In this document: positions 4,571-12,800 of the stretch, piece by piece | Layout: every line of letters starts with the position of its first letter | Position numbering within the stretch: position 1 is the stretch's first letter | From: Candidatus Nomurabacteria bacterium | Lineage (GTDB): Bacteria > Patescibacteriota > Minisyncoccia > Phycocordibacterales > SBAW01 | DNA: 27,417 bases | NCBI GenBank assembly: GCA_943355135.1 | Contig: CALREG010000006.1 | Location: 1 to 27,417, forward strand | Direction of reading: 5' to 3' | Position numbers and translations under genes: made by a program | The notes under the pieces: model-generated | What the model was told of the DNA's origin: nothing | Database searches by the model: none | What the model saw: the letters and a program-made list of their open reading frames with translations, nothing else

Positions 4571-6532
4571 CTACGGGGCGCCCCAGATATCAAGCGGCGA
4601 GGGTGTGGTTGACGCTATAGAACCCACCTGTATAAAACTACCAATCATATTAAAGTAATAATTTCGTTTACAAAATTCGTTTAGATGCTGTATAAAACTG
4701 GCCGCCGAACAGAGTGTTATGAGCTGAGTGTGTCTGGTTTCAGCCGGATTAGAAGGAAGAGTGCCAATCATGTGCTCCCCCTCAAACGCAAGTATGTATG
4801 CATGGCCAGACTGCATAACTACTGGGTCGCTGAATATAAATGGAAAGATGCAGTCTTCGTAGCGGAAGCCGCCAGTGTAATACTGGTCACATACGTTGTC
4901 CGGCGTACTAAAACTCTCCAAACTCACCCAATCTGACACGTACAGTAGGTTTCCTCTGATAAATTCTTCATTGACGCGATTAAGAAAGTTCGTATCAGCG
5001 GCATATACGTGCAGCCGTACTCTGCCGGTCAACGTTTCTCCCACTCCAAGGTTGACCGTACTGAGGAACACGCGCATTTTATTAAAAACCAAGTCGCCAA
5101 AATTAAACCAAACCCAATTGCCGCTGATGCCGGAAAAATCATTACATCCATTTCCATCACATATGCTGAAACTATCGATACTAGATGTATTCATAAATTC
5201 TCGTACCACAACCTCTATTGGTGGTGGAGGTTCAGAATCAGCTTCTATTACCTCGTCTGAAGAAGTTGCTGTTTCTCCTGTTGAAGTTGCTTCTTCAATC
5301 GATGGTGCCCCCACCACAGGAGCTGGCGATGGAGTACTTGCGGGCGCTCCACCCCCACCACCAAACCCTGGTGACACTACTGCCGTACCACTAGGTGGCA
5401 GAATAATTGGGACAACAGGAGCAGGAGGTGGATCAGCTGATGGCAGAGTCGGTTCAGATATTTCTATCTCAACACCCCGTACCTCCCCTTCCTCTTTTTT
5501 ATCTATATTTACGACGGCCGGTTTCTGAGTGGCCAACAAATCCTGCAAATCGTCTTCAGCAAGACTCGAGCCGTACAACGCTTTCACAATGTTGTGACTA
5601 CCGGGCAAGTTTTCAGTACGCGGTTGTGGCGTAATTGTTTTTGCAACCCCGCCAAACAAAGACCCGACGGCCGCCAATCCACTCGCAACTCCATCAATAG
5701 CTAGTGCCGCTCCTTTAATACCAGTAGCGGCCGCGACTTTTATCCCCACTGCAGCCGGATCAGCCACCGCAAAAAACACTTCTTTTGTCTTATACCCTAA
5801 ACCCTCCTCAGGAGGGGTGAAGCATCCGTCCGTTGCTGTCCCCTCAATAGACCTAAGCTGGGCAAGCCCTTTCTGGATATCCTGCGCCACCCTCTCTCCT
5901 CCATATGCGAGGTAGTTGTCAGTAAAAGAGTGCCCGTTTCCCATAGCAGACCCAAACTCCAACTCTGAGTTTGGCGGGAGCGGTGGCAATGCGCCTGTTT
6001 GTTTTACATAACCGGCGTATGCACTAATTATGGAGTCGTATTCTGAGGTGAGGTACGCGCCCCCACCTGCAACGTAACCAGCTGGCGTTGCCACGTTATA
6101 CACCCCAACTGCTTCTTTTGGCTCGCCATTATTCAGCAAGTAGCCGTACATATCGTTAGTATAAAAAGTCCCTTGCGAGTGCCCGACTAAAAATACTTTT
6201 CTGGTCGTGACCTCCGGATGGATCTGCAGAAGTATTGTGTCCCTATCAAAACTCGAAACTGAGGTCCCAAAGCTCTGAGCCGCAACCTGCACCAAGTCGC
6301 CTAGCCCACCAACGTGCGAGGGGTTGTAACCAAGTTTAACGATGACCTGTTCCCCCTTATAAGTACTTTTTAATTTTTGTTGTAAAGCAAATGAACTTTG
6401 TTCAGCTTGTTCCCTAGTATTTAAAATACCATTTACATATACAACCGTATAACCACTTTCTAAACAAGCAGCTTGAACAAAAAACGGAGACAACAAAATA
6501 ATCGCTACAGTTGTTGAGAAGATATATCGCAT
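4571..6532 (-). CDS. Secreted lipase-like alpha/beta hydrolase with C-terminal beta domain
   Basis: 653 residues. Signal peptide at 1-21 (cleavage near FVQA-A). Residues 28-230 look like an alpha/beta hydrolase: YTVVYVNGILNT at the first strand, VFLVGHSQGTFY with nucleophile Ser119 in GHSQG, then YNVATPAGY, and GNGHSFTDNY with His201 as likely catalytic His; the acid was not identified. Residues about 235-330 are helical and Ala/Gly-rich. Residues 350-440 are a Pro/Ser/Thr/Glu-rich linker. Residues 445-640 form a beta-rich, Cys-containing domain (CDGNGC, NVCDQYY, YEDCIF), perhaps for binding. Start ATG at 6532 has a perfect GGAGG six bases upstream and overlaps the preceding gene by 28 bases, so the two are translationally coupled. 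Substrate unknown; lipid or ester hydrolysis outside the cell is inferred. Confidence 0.75.
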   Translation of the reverse strand: MRYIFSTTVAIILLSPFFVQAACLESGYTVVYVNGILNTREQAEQSSFALQQKLKSTYKGEQVIVKLGYNPSHVGGLGDLVQVAAQSFGTSVSSFDRDTILLQIHPEVTTRKVFLVGHSQGTFYTNDMYGYLLNNGEPKEAVGVYNVATPAGYVAGGGAYLTSEYDSIISAYAGYVKQTGALPPLPPNSELEFGSAMGNGHSFTDNYLAYGGERVAQDIQKGLAQLRSIEGTATDGCFTPPEEGLGYKTKEVFFAVADPAAVGIKVAAATGIKGAALAIDGVASGLAAVGSLFGGVAKTITPQPRTENLPGSHNIVKALYGSSLAEDDLQDLLATQKPAVVNIDKKEEGEVRGVEIEISEPTLPSADPPPAPVVPIILPPSGTAVVSPGFGGGGGAPASTPSPAPVVGAPSIEEATSTGETATSSDEVIEADSEPPPPIEVVVREFMNTSSIDSFSICDGNGCNDFSGISGNWVWFNFGDLVFNKMRVFLSTVNLGVGETLTGRVRLHVYAADTNFLNRVNEEFIRGNLLYVSDWVSLESFSTPDNVCDQYYTGGFRYEDCIFPFIFSDPVVMQSGHAYILAFEGEHMIGTLPSNPAETRHTQLITLCSAASFIQHLNEFCKRNYYFNMIGSFIQVGSIASTTPSPLDIWGAP

Positions 6533-7077
6533 GGCGTACCTCCAGCAGAACCATGACTTGTAATAAATTCAAAGGCTTTAGTTCGAGTTTCCTTCCGAAG
6601 AGAAGTATTAGAAACCAAATTCTGTAATTCTTCCCAATCGACTGTCGAATCCAACAAACAAAGCCCCGCCCGGCCAGTTTCTTCTGCAACAGCTTTCCAT
6701 GTTTCGGTATTAAAAACCTCAGTCAAATACATTTGCTCAGCCATCGCATACTGTAATGCGGCTGCTCGAGATTTCTTATCACTCGAATATTTCTCAAAAA
6801 TCGCCAACTCCACATCATCACGAATACCATTGCTGTTTTTATCAATCCCCGCCACCGTCGCATCATTTTCTGCTTTGTCAGGCACTGGCGGCAGGTTCTT
6901 CCCCTCTACATCCGCCAGCGTAATTTTCTGCGCATGAATATCAGCCACCGCCGCAGCAGTCTTATCCTCATCAAAAAGCACAAACACCCGCCAAATAACC
7001 AGCACCGCATAAGCCACAACGACCACAAAAACCGGCCACTTAACCCACCGCCAAACAGCGCGCAAGGAGTCCTTCAT
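6505..7077 (-). CDS. Membrane-anchored protein with an EF-hand/dockerin-like calcium loop
   Basis: 190 residues. A single N-terminal membrane helix (about 14-36, WPVFVVVVAYAVLVIWRVFV) leaves the rest outside the membrane. Residues about 78-90 read DKNSNGIRDDVE, the 12-residue calcium loop of dockerin/thrombospondin-3/EF-hand type. The remainder is helical with two cysteines near the C-terminus (GLCLLD and TPCDIS). It overlaps the start of the lipase-like gene by 28 bases, so the pair probably works together; calcium-dependent activation or chaperoning of the hydrolase is a guess. The ATG at 7077 has no Shine-Dalgarno sequence, but an extended -10 lies six bases before it. Confidence 0.65.
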   Translation of the reverse strand: MKDSLRAVWRWVKWPVFVVVVAYAVLVIWRVFVLFDEDKTAAAVADIHAQKITLADVEGKNLPPVPDKAENDATVAGIDKNSNGIRDDVELAIFEKYSSDKKSRAAALQYAMAEQMYLTEVFNTETWKAVAEETGRAGLCLLDSTVDWEELQNLVSNTSLRKETRTKAFEFITSHGSAGGTPCDISSQQL

Positions 7078-7083
7078 GAAAAA

Positions 7084-7092
7084 ATTCTACCA
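7084..7092 (-). promoter_or_regulatory. Extended -10 of the EF-hand-like/lipase-like pair
   Basis: Minus strand TGG-TAGAAT, six bases before the ATG at 7077. Predicts a leaderless transcript. Confidence 0.5.
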
Positions 7093-7108
7093 TTGCGGTT
7101 AGCCTTTC

Positions 7109-7795
7109 CTATCCATTGTCCCCAATCAAGGACGGTCCTTGATTAAAGGACTGGAGCAGGATTTCCAAGTCGTTCTGTGTCGTTAAAAACTCTGGCGCCT
7201 GACTCAAGGATAACAATGTTTTTTCAGCGCGGTCATTGCCGGCATAATCAAAAAAACTAGAGTACCGGTAAGAATTTACATATTGCCTGGCCCCGTCAAG
7301 GTTTTTTAATCCTTGCTCTTCCCAACTAGGCTCAAACAAATCAAGTGAGTTCAAGTGCACGTAAGCAAATATATACCGGAAATAAGCTTCATTTCCTATA
7401 TGCCTGCTCTTGAAGCGCCCCTGAAATAAGACCCCACTATGGTCGTATTTGATATTGAAGTACATAGAGTACGCAGTGGCGAGCTTTCTCATAAACATTG
7501 AGACACCACCGTCGGCTTTTTGTCGTATTACCAAATGAAAATGGTTAGGCATCAAGGTGTAGGCAAAAATATCGACCAAAGACTGGTCGACATACTCCCC
7601 CAAAAGATCAATCAAGGACCGTCCTTGATTTTGTAGGAGATTCCCCAGTTGGACACGCTCCATCGTGTTGGAAAAATACAAAAGCACAATAAAACGCCGG
7701 TAATCCTCCTCGTTTGTAAAAATAGCCTGCTTGTGGGCGCCCCTGTTAAAGAGGTGGTAGGTTTCGCCGTTTATGAAAGGCTTATCCCTTAACAT
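7109..7795 (-). CDS. REP-associated tyrosine transposase (RAYT, IS200/IS605-like Y1 transposase)
   Basis: 228 residues. A single-strand DNA transposase-like nuclease of the HUH Y1 family; RAYTs are domesticated relatives that spread short palindromic (REP/BIME) sequences rather than forming an IS. Hallmarks: start YHLFNRGAHKQAIF, the HUH motif in YTLMPNHFHLVI (His85-Phe-His87), and the catalytic tyrosine helix AYSMYFNIKY (Tyr109 or Tyr112) followed by GVLFQGRFKSR. Two copies of a 21-base palindrome lie inside the reading frame, encoding NQGRSLI (residues 56-62) and NQGPSLI (218-224); a third lies just upstream. The 21-base length keeps the frame. The family hallmarks and frame are intact, so it is probably functional. 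An extended -10 (TGT-TAAACT) sits seven bases before the ATG. Confidence 0.92.
   Translation of the reverse strand: MLRDKPFINGETYHLFNRGAHKQAIFTNEEDYRRFIVLLYFSNTMERVQLGNLLQNQGRSLIDLLGEYVDQSLVDIFAYTLMPNHFHLVIRQKADGGVSMFMRKLATAYSMYFNIKYDHSGVLFQGRFKSRHIGNEAYFRYIFAYVHLNSLDLFEPSWEEQGLKNLDGARQYVNSYRYSSFFDYAGNDRAEKTLLSLSQAPEFLTTQNDLEILLQSFNQGPSLIGDNG
7124..7144. repeat. REP-like palindrome copy 1 (3' end of the RAYT gene)
   Basis: Perfect 21-base palindrome: arms AATCAAGGAC and GTCCTTGATT around a single G on the plus strand. It encodes the last part of the transposase (NQGPSLI) and could also act as a transcript-end hairpin. Confidence 0.85.
7610..7630. repeat. REP-like palindrome copy 2 (inside the RAYT gene)
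   Basis: Same ten-base arms as copy 1 around a single C. It lies in frame and encodes NQGRSLI at residues 56-62, in a loop before the HUH strand where extra residues are likely tolerated. Confidence 0.85.
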
Positions 7796-7802
7796 TAAGC
7801 CT

Positions 7803-7811
7803 AGTTTAACA
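7803..7811 (-). promoter_or_regulatory. Extended -10 of the RAYT gene
   Basis: Minus strand TGT-TAAACT, seven bases before the ATG at 7795, directly beside palindrome copy 3, so binding of the transposase to the palindrome could affect its own transcription. Confidence 0.35.
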
Positions 7812-7835
7812 TAATCAAGGACCGTCCTTGATTAT
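7811..7835. repeat. REP-like palindrome copy 3 (between RAYT and SET genes)
   Basis: Same arms as the other copies with two more pairing bases on each side, 25 bases in total around a central C. It includes the TAA stop codon of the SET-domain gene and precedes the transposase start. Confidence 0.88.
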
Positions 7836-8239
7836 CTACATTTTGGGCAGCGGCAGGATTGGGTGCCAATGTGTTTGTCAAAATATTCTTCGCCGTAGTT
7901 GTAGGTCAACTCCTCCCCTTTTTTTATTTTACGTAGGGCTGAAATAAACACGCGACCTTCGGGACCATCCGCCTCACAATTTGGTACGCAGGAGTGGTTG
8001 ATGTAGCGGGCTTTGTTGGACGGAATGTTGCCGTTAATCATAGATTTTTTGCCAGTCCAAAAAAGATATTTGCCCGAGTCTTTGTATTGCTCAGCCTCGC
8101 TTACTGGCCGGCCGGTATATTCCAAAATTCGCGAGCCTTTGCCTATAGATTCTTGTGCAAAAAGACCCTTACCTGTAGCAGAGCGTTTTACCCGAAGATT
8201 ATAGTCGCCCAGCGTATATTTTGTTCTTTGTTTATTCAT
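7832..8239 (-). CDS. Small SET-domain protein lysine methyltransferase
   Basis: 135 residues from the ATG at 8239; an in-frame TTG at 8251 is less likely. SET enzymes transfer methyl from S-adenosylmethionine to protein lysines. Visible motifs in order: SATGKGLFAQESIGKG (SAM-binding, residues 20-35), ILEYTGRP, the knot motif RYINHSCVPNC (78-88), GEELTYNYGEEYF with the catalytic Tyr region (108-120), and a post-SET CRCPKC (129-134) that with Cys88 would bind zinc. All key parts are present in a minimal protein without pre-SET domain. The substrate is unknown; ribosomal or DNA-binding proteins are possible. Its stop codon lies in REP palindrome copy 3 and a different palindrome precedes its start, so this gene sits in an accessory pocket. 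Confidence 0.9.
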   Translation of the reverse strand: MNKQRTKYTLGDYNLRVKRSATGKGLFAQESIGKGSRILEYTGRPVSEAEQYKDSGKYLFWTGKKSMINGNIPSNKARYINHSCVPNCEADGPEGRVFISALRKIKKGEELTYNYGEEYFDKHIGTQSCRCPKCR

Positions 8240-8244
8240 AATTC

Positions 8245-8267
8245 TTTCCAAGGAGAGTCCTTGGAAA
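8245..8267. repeat. 23-base palindrome just before the SET gene
   Basis: Arms TTTCCAAGGA and TCCTTGGAAA around GAG, ending five bases before the SET gene ATG. The inner AAGGA/TCCTT resembles the REP palindrome, but the outer bases differ. In the mRNA it forms a hairpin next to the start codon and buries GGA-rich bases that might serve as ribosome-binding site, so it may control translation. Confidence 0.6.
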
Positions 8268-8268
8268 C

Positions 8269-8287
8269 TGTGGATAACTTATTTATA
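8269..8287 (-). promoter_or_regulatory. DnaA-box 9-mer and -10 element upstream of the SET gene
   Basis: Minus strand TTATCCACA at 8269-8277 (perfect DnaA-box consensus) just downstream of a -10-like TATAAA at 8282-8287. A transcript from here would carry the palindrome 8245-8267 in its leader. Confidence 0.35.
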
Positions 8288-8301
8288 CACAATTTTTCCT
8301 A

Positions 8302-9186
8302 CTAGAACGAGAGGTTGCGCAGCGAGTCGGAGTCTATTTCGGAGAGATTTGCGGGGCGGATACTGCCGTAAAAACGGACGCTGTCCCCTACGGTGTACCG
8401 GGCAAGGGTTGAAGCAGATTTGTTTTTGCTCATGACCGTTGTATTGGCAGCAAAGTAGACGGTGTAATCAACCTTCCCTACGGTTATGACCGCAGTGGTC
8501 GGCAGCGTCGTGCCCGAGAGTGATTTTAGTTTGCCCTCAAAATTCTTTGGGTTAAATACCGCCTTGTCTTGATATATTTCCATCGTGGTTGCTGTAAAAG
8601 TCTTGGTGGAGTAGTCGAAGGTTCCTGAAGCAGAGAGTACTTTGTCTCCCGCCGCCAATTCTGAGGCGGTGATGATACGCACACCTTTTTGAATATTATA
8701 AGGAGGAACTACTTTTATAACCCCCAATTTTTTGTCGGTGAGTGTAATGGTGTTGAGTTCGCGATTGAGAGATTTGATAGTGCCTGCAATATCTTTGCCT
8801 TCGACATTCAGTGAGTAGTCGATGACGGACGTGGCACCAATAAGTAGACTGTCTGCACCCGGCGTAAGCGTGCCTTCTACACTAAGAATGTCGCCCTCTT
8901 TGACGTCGGCATACGTAGCGGCGCCTCCATTGTTTTTAGTTATTTTTGCGAGGACATTGTTGGGGGTAGTGAGCACCGTAACACGTAAAAATACATTACC
9001 CCACGTGATGCGCCCGAAAAAAGTGGTGCCATTTTCTGACTTCTGCGTCACCACCACATTCTTGGCAGTAAACTTTCCATCGGGTGTGATATGCACTTCG
9101 GAAGCGGGTGCGGCATATGCCACCGGAGCCTGCACACACATCGCAAGAGCGAGGAAAAAACCTGCGAAATAGAAGACGTGTGTCAT
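8302..9186 (-). CDS. Secreted beta-repeat protein (DUF5666-like)
   Basis: 294 residues. Signal peptide at 1-25 (FLALAMCVQAPVAYAA). The mature part is built from about three similar beta-rich units of roughly 70-80 residues, each with a pattern like GTIKSLNRELNTITLTDKKLGVIKV...VRIITASELAAGDKVLSASGTF and a second GKLKSLSGTTLPTTAVITVGKVDYTVYF...YTVGDSVRFYGSI. This is the layout of small OB-like barrels annotated as DUF5666 in many bacteria (from memory); no enzymatic residues are obvious. It starts one base after the stop of the TPR gene, so the two are one operon. Probably a surface or periplasm-equivalent binding protein. Confidence 0.7.
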   Translation of the reverse strand: MTHVFYFAGFFLALAMCVQAPVAYAAPASEVHITPDGKFTAKNVVVTQKSENGTTFFGRITWGNVFLRVTVLTTPNNVLAKITKNNGGAATYADVKEGDILSVEGTLTPGADSLLIGATSVIDYSLNVEGKDIAGTIKSLNRELNTITLTDKKLGVIKVVPPYNIQKGVRIITASELAAGDKVLSASGTFDYSTKTFTATTMEIYQDKAVFNPKNFEGKLKSLSGTTLPTTAVITVGKVDYTVYFAANTTVMSKNKSASTLARYTVGDSVRFYGSIRPANLSEIDSDSLRNLSF

Positions 9187-9187
9187 A

Positions 9188-9730
9188 TTAGTTGCTCAAC
9201 TTTGCGGCAAGGTCGGCATAGACCTTTGCCTTAGCCGAGTCTTTCAGAAAATTCTGATACAGGTCGGCAAGGTTACTGAAGGCGACTGGGCTGTTGGGCC
9301 AGTTTTTGGTGGCATACAACCAGATGGTTTCGGCGCCGCGGTAGTCCCCTCCTATTTTGTGAAGTATGGCTAGATTCATCCAAGTACTAAAGTCCTGCGG
9401 ATTTTTTGAGAGCGTCATAACATTCGCAGCAAACTGTGTCTCGATAGCGGCGCGCACCTCGGCAGATACCGAAGGGTCGTAGGCTACTTTGGTGCGGTAG
9501 TCAGGCGCTTTAAGAGCCTGCGGCTGAGATTCAGGCGGCAACTCATTGACCGTCGCCCCTTCGGGGAGACCGCTAATTACCGTACCATCAGAGAGGGTTT
9601 GCGAGGTAGTTGAGGCAGTGGTTGAGGGACCAGTATTTGTAGGGCGAGACATATAGAAATAGGTGCCTGCGGCAAGTAGCAGTAATACTGTGCAAGTGCC
9701 AAGTAAAGTTTGCAGGGGTGAAGTGGTCAT
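9188..9730 (-). CDS. Membrane-anchored TPR-like protein
   Basis: 180 residues from the ATG at 9730; an in-frame TTG at 9760 is less likely because the -10 element lies between. An N-terminal membrane helix (about 8-27, LLGTCTVLLLLAAGTYFYM) is followed by a Thr/Ser/Pro-rich stretch (to about residue 85) and one or two TPR-type helical pairs (DFSTWMNLAILHKIGGDYRGAE and SPVAFSNLADLYQNFLKDSAKA). TPR units mediate protein-protein contacts; here outside the membrane. First gene of a two-gene unit with the secreted beta-repeat protein. An extended -10 lies nine bases before the ATG. Confidence 0.75.
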   Translation of the reverse strand: MTTSPLQTLLGTCTVLLLLAAGTYFYMSRPTNTGPSTTASTTSQTLSDGTVISGLPEGATVNELPPESQPQALKAPDYRTKVAYDPSVSAEVRAAIETQFAANVMTLSKNPQDFSTWMNLAILHKIGGDYRGAETIWLYATKNWPNSPVAFSNLADLYQNFLKDSAKAKVYADLAAKLSN

Positions 9731-9739
9731 TACGAAGTG

Positions 9740-9748
9740 AGTATACCA
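9740..9748 (-). promoter_or_regulatory. Extended -10 of the TPR/beta-repeat operon
   Basis: Minus strand TGG-TATACT, nine bases before the ATG at 9730; only two or three leader bases predicted. Confidence 0.55.
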
Positions 9749-9762
9749 AAAAGTAGGCAAAC

Positions 9763-9792
9763 AAAAAACCCACTCTTGCGAGTGGGTTTTTT
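9763..9792. terminator. Bidirectional intrinsic terminator
   Basis: Nine-base stem AACCCACTC/GAGTGGGTT (loop TTGC) with six A before and six T after. It ends the surface-protein transcript on the minus strand. Confidence 0.9.
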
Positions 9793-9830
9793 GTTGCGAG
9801 CTGTTGTCTCCAGCTACGCGGTCGAGCGGA

Positions 9831-12800
9831 TTAGAATCCGGTCGAAGAGAGACCCGATACGTAGTACCCGTTGGTCCAATCGAGGTCGACGGTGGTCGGC
9901 GTTGTCGAAGAGTTGCCGGCCCATACGAAGTCGTGGTTGGAGGTCGAGGTTGCGTAACCGAGGCTTGCGCTCTGGGTGCGGCCTACCGACGTCGCGATGT
10001 TGACGTTGGTGCCTGTGACCGACGTGGTCGTTGCAGAGTCGCCATTGACAGTCGTGTTAACCGTCCAATTCGTTGCCGAAGCGCCCGGAGTCACGTCACC
10101 CTTGACTACGAAGTACGTAGTACCCGTAAACGAGTACGGCGTGGTCTGGATGAAGCTGACTGTCGGAGCTGCGATGTCGAGCGTACCACCGAGGGCCGCT
10201 GTACCGCCGAACTGACCGCCAGTTGTACCCGAGATGTTAGCCGGACCTGAGTCGTAGCCGCTCGTGTAAGCGAAGAGCTTGAGATTGGTGACCGATGCCG
10301 ACGAGGTCGCGAGAGTTACCGCGATCTGGTAGAGGCTGATCGGACCCGCTGCGTTCGCCGTAACGGTGAAGCGCTTGAGGGTCTGCGCAGTACCGGTGCA
10401 CGAAGTTGTGTTTGTGCACGAGATACCAGCGTTGGCGAGGGTCGGGTAGCTCTTGTAGAGCTGAATACCCGCTACACCTGCCGTTGCGCCCGACTGAATG
10501 GTCGTACCAGAGGACTGGCCTGAACCTTCAGCGTTGAGCGGATCGATCTTGATGACATCGCCGATACCGCCTGACTGGCCAGCGCCGATTGCGGCGAGGT
10601 CAGCTTTGACCGTAAGGGTCTTGTCGGTGTCCTTCGGAAGCGTAACTACCGAAGAGAGCGTCGAGGTTGCCGAGGTGCCGGAACCGGTAAAGGTTGCCGT
10701 ACCTACGAACGTTGAACCATCGTAGATGTAGACCTGGATGAGGTCAGATACACCGCTGTTGGTCGAGCCGCCGTTGGCAGTCGAGGTGCCGTTGCCTGAG
10801 TTGGTGAGCTTGAGACCGAGCTTGGTGAGGGTTATAGCCTCATTGGAAGCGCGGAGCTTGATGACTCCCATGGTCTGGCCAGTCGTACCACCTGCAATGA
10901 GGCTGTAAGACGGAGACGAGGAGTCAACCGTAACTGCGAGAGAACCTGAGCCAAGCGTCATTGTGCCGCCGGAACCTGCCGTAGCAGTTACCGATACCGA
11001 AGCGCCGGAAGTAACGCCCGTCGCCGAAGGCGCCGTTGCTACTGCCCATACGTGTGTACCCGTTGCGCCAGTGGCAACGTTGCACTTGATGCCGAGCGTC
11101 ATAACCGTGCCCTTCGGAACGACAAGCGTGTTGTCGAAGGTGAAGGTCGTGTCAGAACCCGAGGTCGCAAGAGCGGACGGAACGTTGGAACCAGTGTTGA
11201 GCGCAGTCGTGCCGTTGTAGATCTGGCACGAGCTGAGGTTAGCGATGGTACCAGTCTGCTTCAGAGGAATCGAGGAGAGGCGTACGTCTTCACCCGACTG
11301 AGAAGCGTCGAGCTGGACTTGGCCGAGGAGCACACCTTGTGCACCCGCAACGATGTTCTGCGAAGAAGGTTGCGTGGACATCGTGACCGTGAGCACCGCG
11401 CTCTTAACCGTCATGGTGTTCATCGCGAAGCTGCCCTGTGTGAGCGAGATAGTGTTGCCGGAAGTCTGACCAGTGATGCTGCTCCAGCTCGTCGGTACCG
11501 TCGTAACGATAACCGTCGAGTTGTTTGCTACACCGGACGGGATCTTACCCTTGACGGTGTAGACCTGGCGTCCAACTGGGAAGGTGACTGTGTCGGTGAA
11601 GGTAATGGTGCAGCCTGTGGTGCAGGTTGAAGCTTGGTCAATCGGACCAGCGACGACTACGCCGTTGGAGTTGACGATCGAGATACCAGTGATGACACCA
11701 TTGCCGGAGAATCCAGACGAAGTGGCGATAGTCATCGGTATAGAAGCGACCGATACGGCCTCACCCTTGAAGTCTGTTACGAAGCCGCCGAGGACCTGAT
11801 TCGGGACGTTGACTGCGATGTTCTGCGAAGCAACTTCAGTTGCCTTGCCGATAGTCGTAGCCGAGCCCGCGTTGATCGTCGTGACGTATCCGGTGAACCA
11901 CGGAGTGTTTGTGCCGGAAGGTGCAACACCGTAGCCGTAGGTCTGACCTACGAAGTAGATGTCGGTAACCTTGTCGAGATCGAAGTCAACTGTGCGCGAA
12001 GCAGAGTTGGAACCTACGAGGTCAACCTTGGTGTATACATCGATCGAGTTGCCCTTAGGGATCAAGAGACCACCAGGGAATACGGTCGTGTAGTACTTGC
12101 CGTCAGCCGACAAGGTAGTCGGGTAGCCGGTGTCATTGACGAAGGTCATGACGTTGGCGATGTCGGCGGCGGAAGCCGTACCGACCTGGCGCCAGCGGAC
12201 GTTGTAGAGCTTGAGGTCTTCAGCCGAACCCGCAGTAAAGCGGAGGCCAGAGACGCGCACGCCCGTATCGCCAATGTTCTTGGTCTGAGCCGCACCCGGG
12301 TCATACGACGAAGTGGTCGTAGAGACCGAGCCGAGCGTCAGCGTTGTGTTGATGGTCTGGGAAGCACCCGAGATCGGGAGCGAGCCGGAAACCGTAGCAC
12401 TGGTGTTGATAGCAACAACCTGGAGTGCGACGATTTGGCCAGAGTTGCTCGTGGCGCTCGAGCTGATGTTACCCGCAACCGTGAAGGTCTGGGAAGCACC
12501 TGCTGCGAGAGTAAAGCCATCGAGGTTTGCCTGGTGGTTTGAGTTGAGGGTCTTCGCGGTGCCGGTCTGAAGACCGTTGCTGTCCAAGAGGACAATGCCG
12601 CTGAAGTTTGAGTCAACACCCAAGCCAACACGCTGTACGGTTACGCTGTTGACCGTAACGGCAGCATTGCTGTTGTTCGTAACGGTAAAGGTTGTAAACG
12701 GAACGCGTGTAGCGCCGAGCGGAGCGAGCGAGTTAACCGGCTGCGCACCTGCGCTGACCGATACTGCGCCACCCGTAGTGCCTGTACCAGTGCCGGTACC

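Noticed and set aside
7124..7835. CRISPR array
   Set aside because: Three copies of a palindrome at irregular distances of about 485 and 200 bases, inside coding sequence, are not a repeat-spacer array, and no cas gene is present.
7109..8270. A complete IS200/IS605 element
   Set aside because: There is no TnpB, no typical left/right end hairpins with cleavage sites and no target duplication; the palindromes fit REP sequences with a RAYT better.
11634..12542. 302-codon plus-strand ORF
   Set aside because: It is antisense to the surface-protein gene, with a composition (very high Arg/Asp/Val) typical of a shadow of Ser/Thr/Gly-rich coding sequence.
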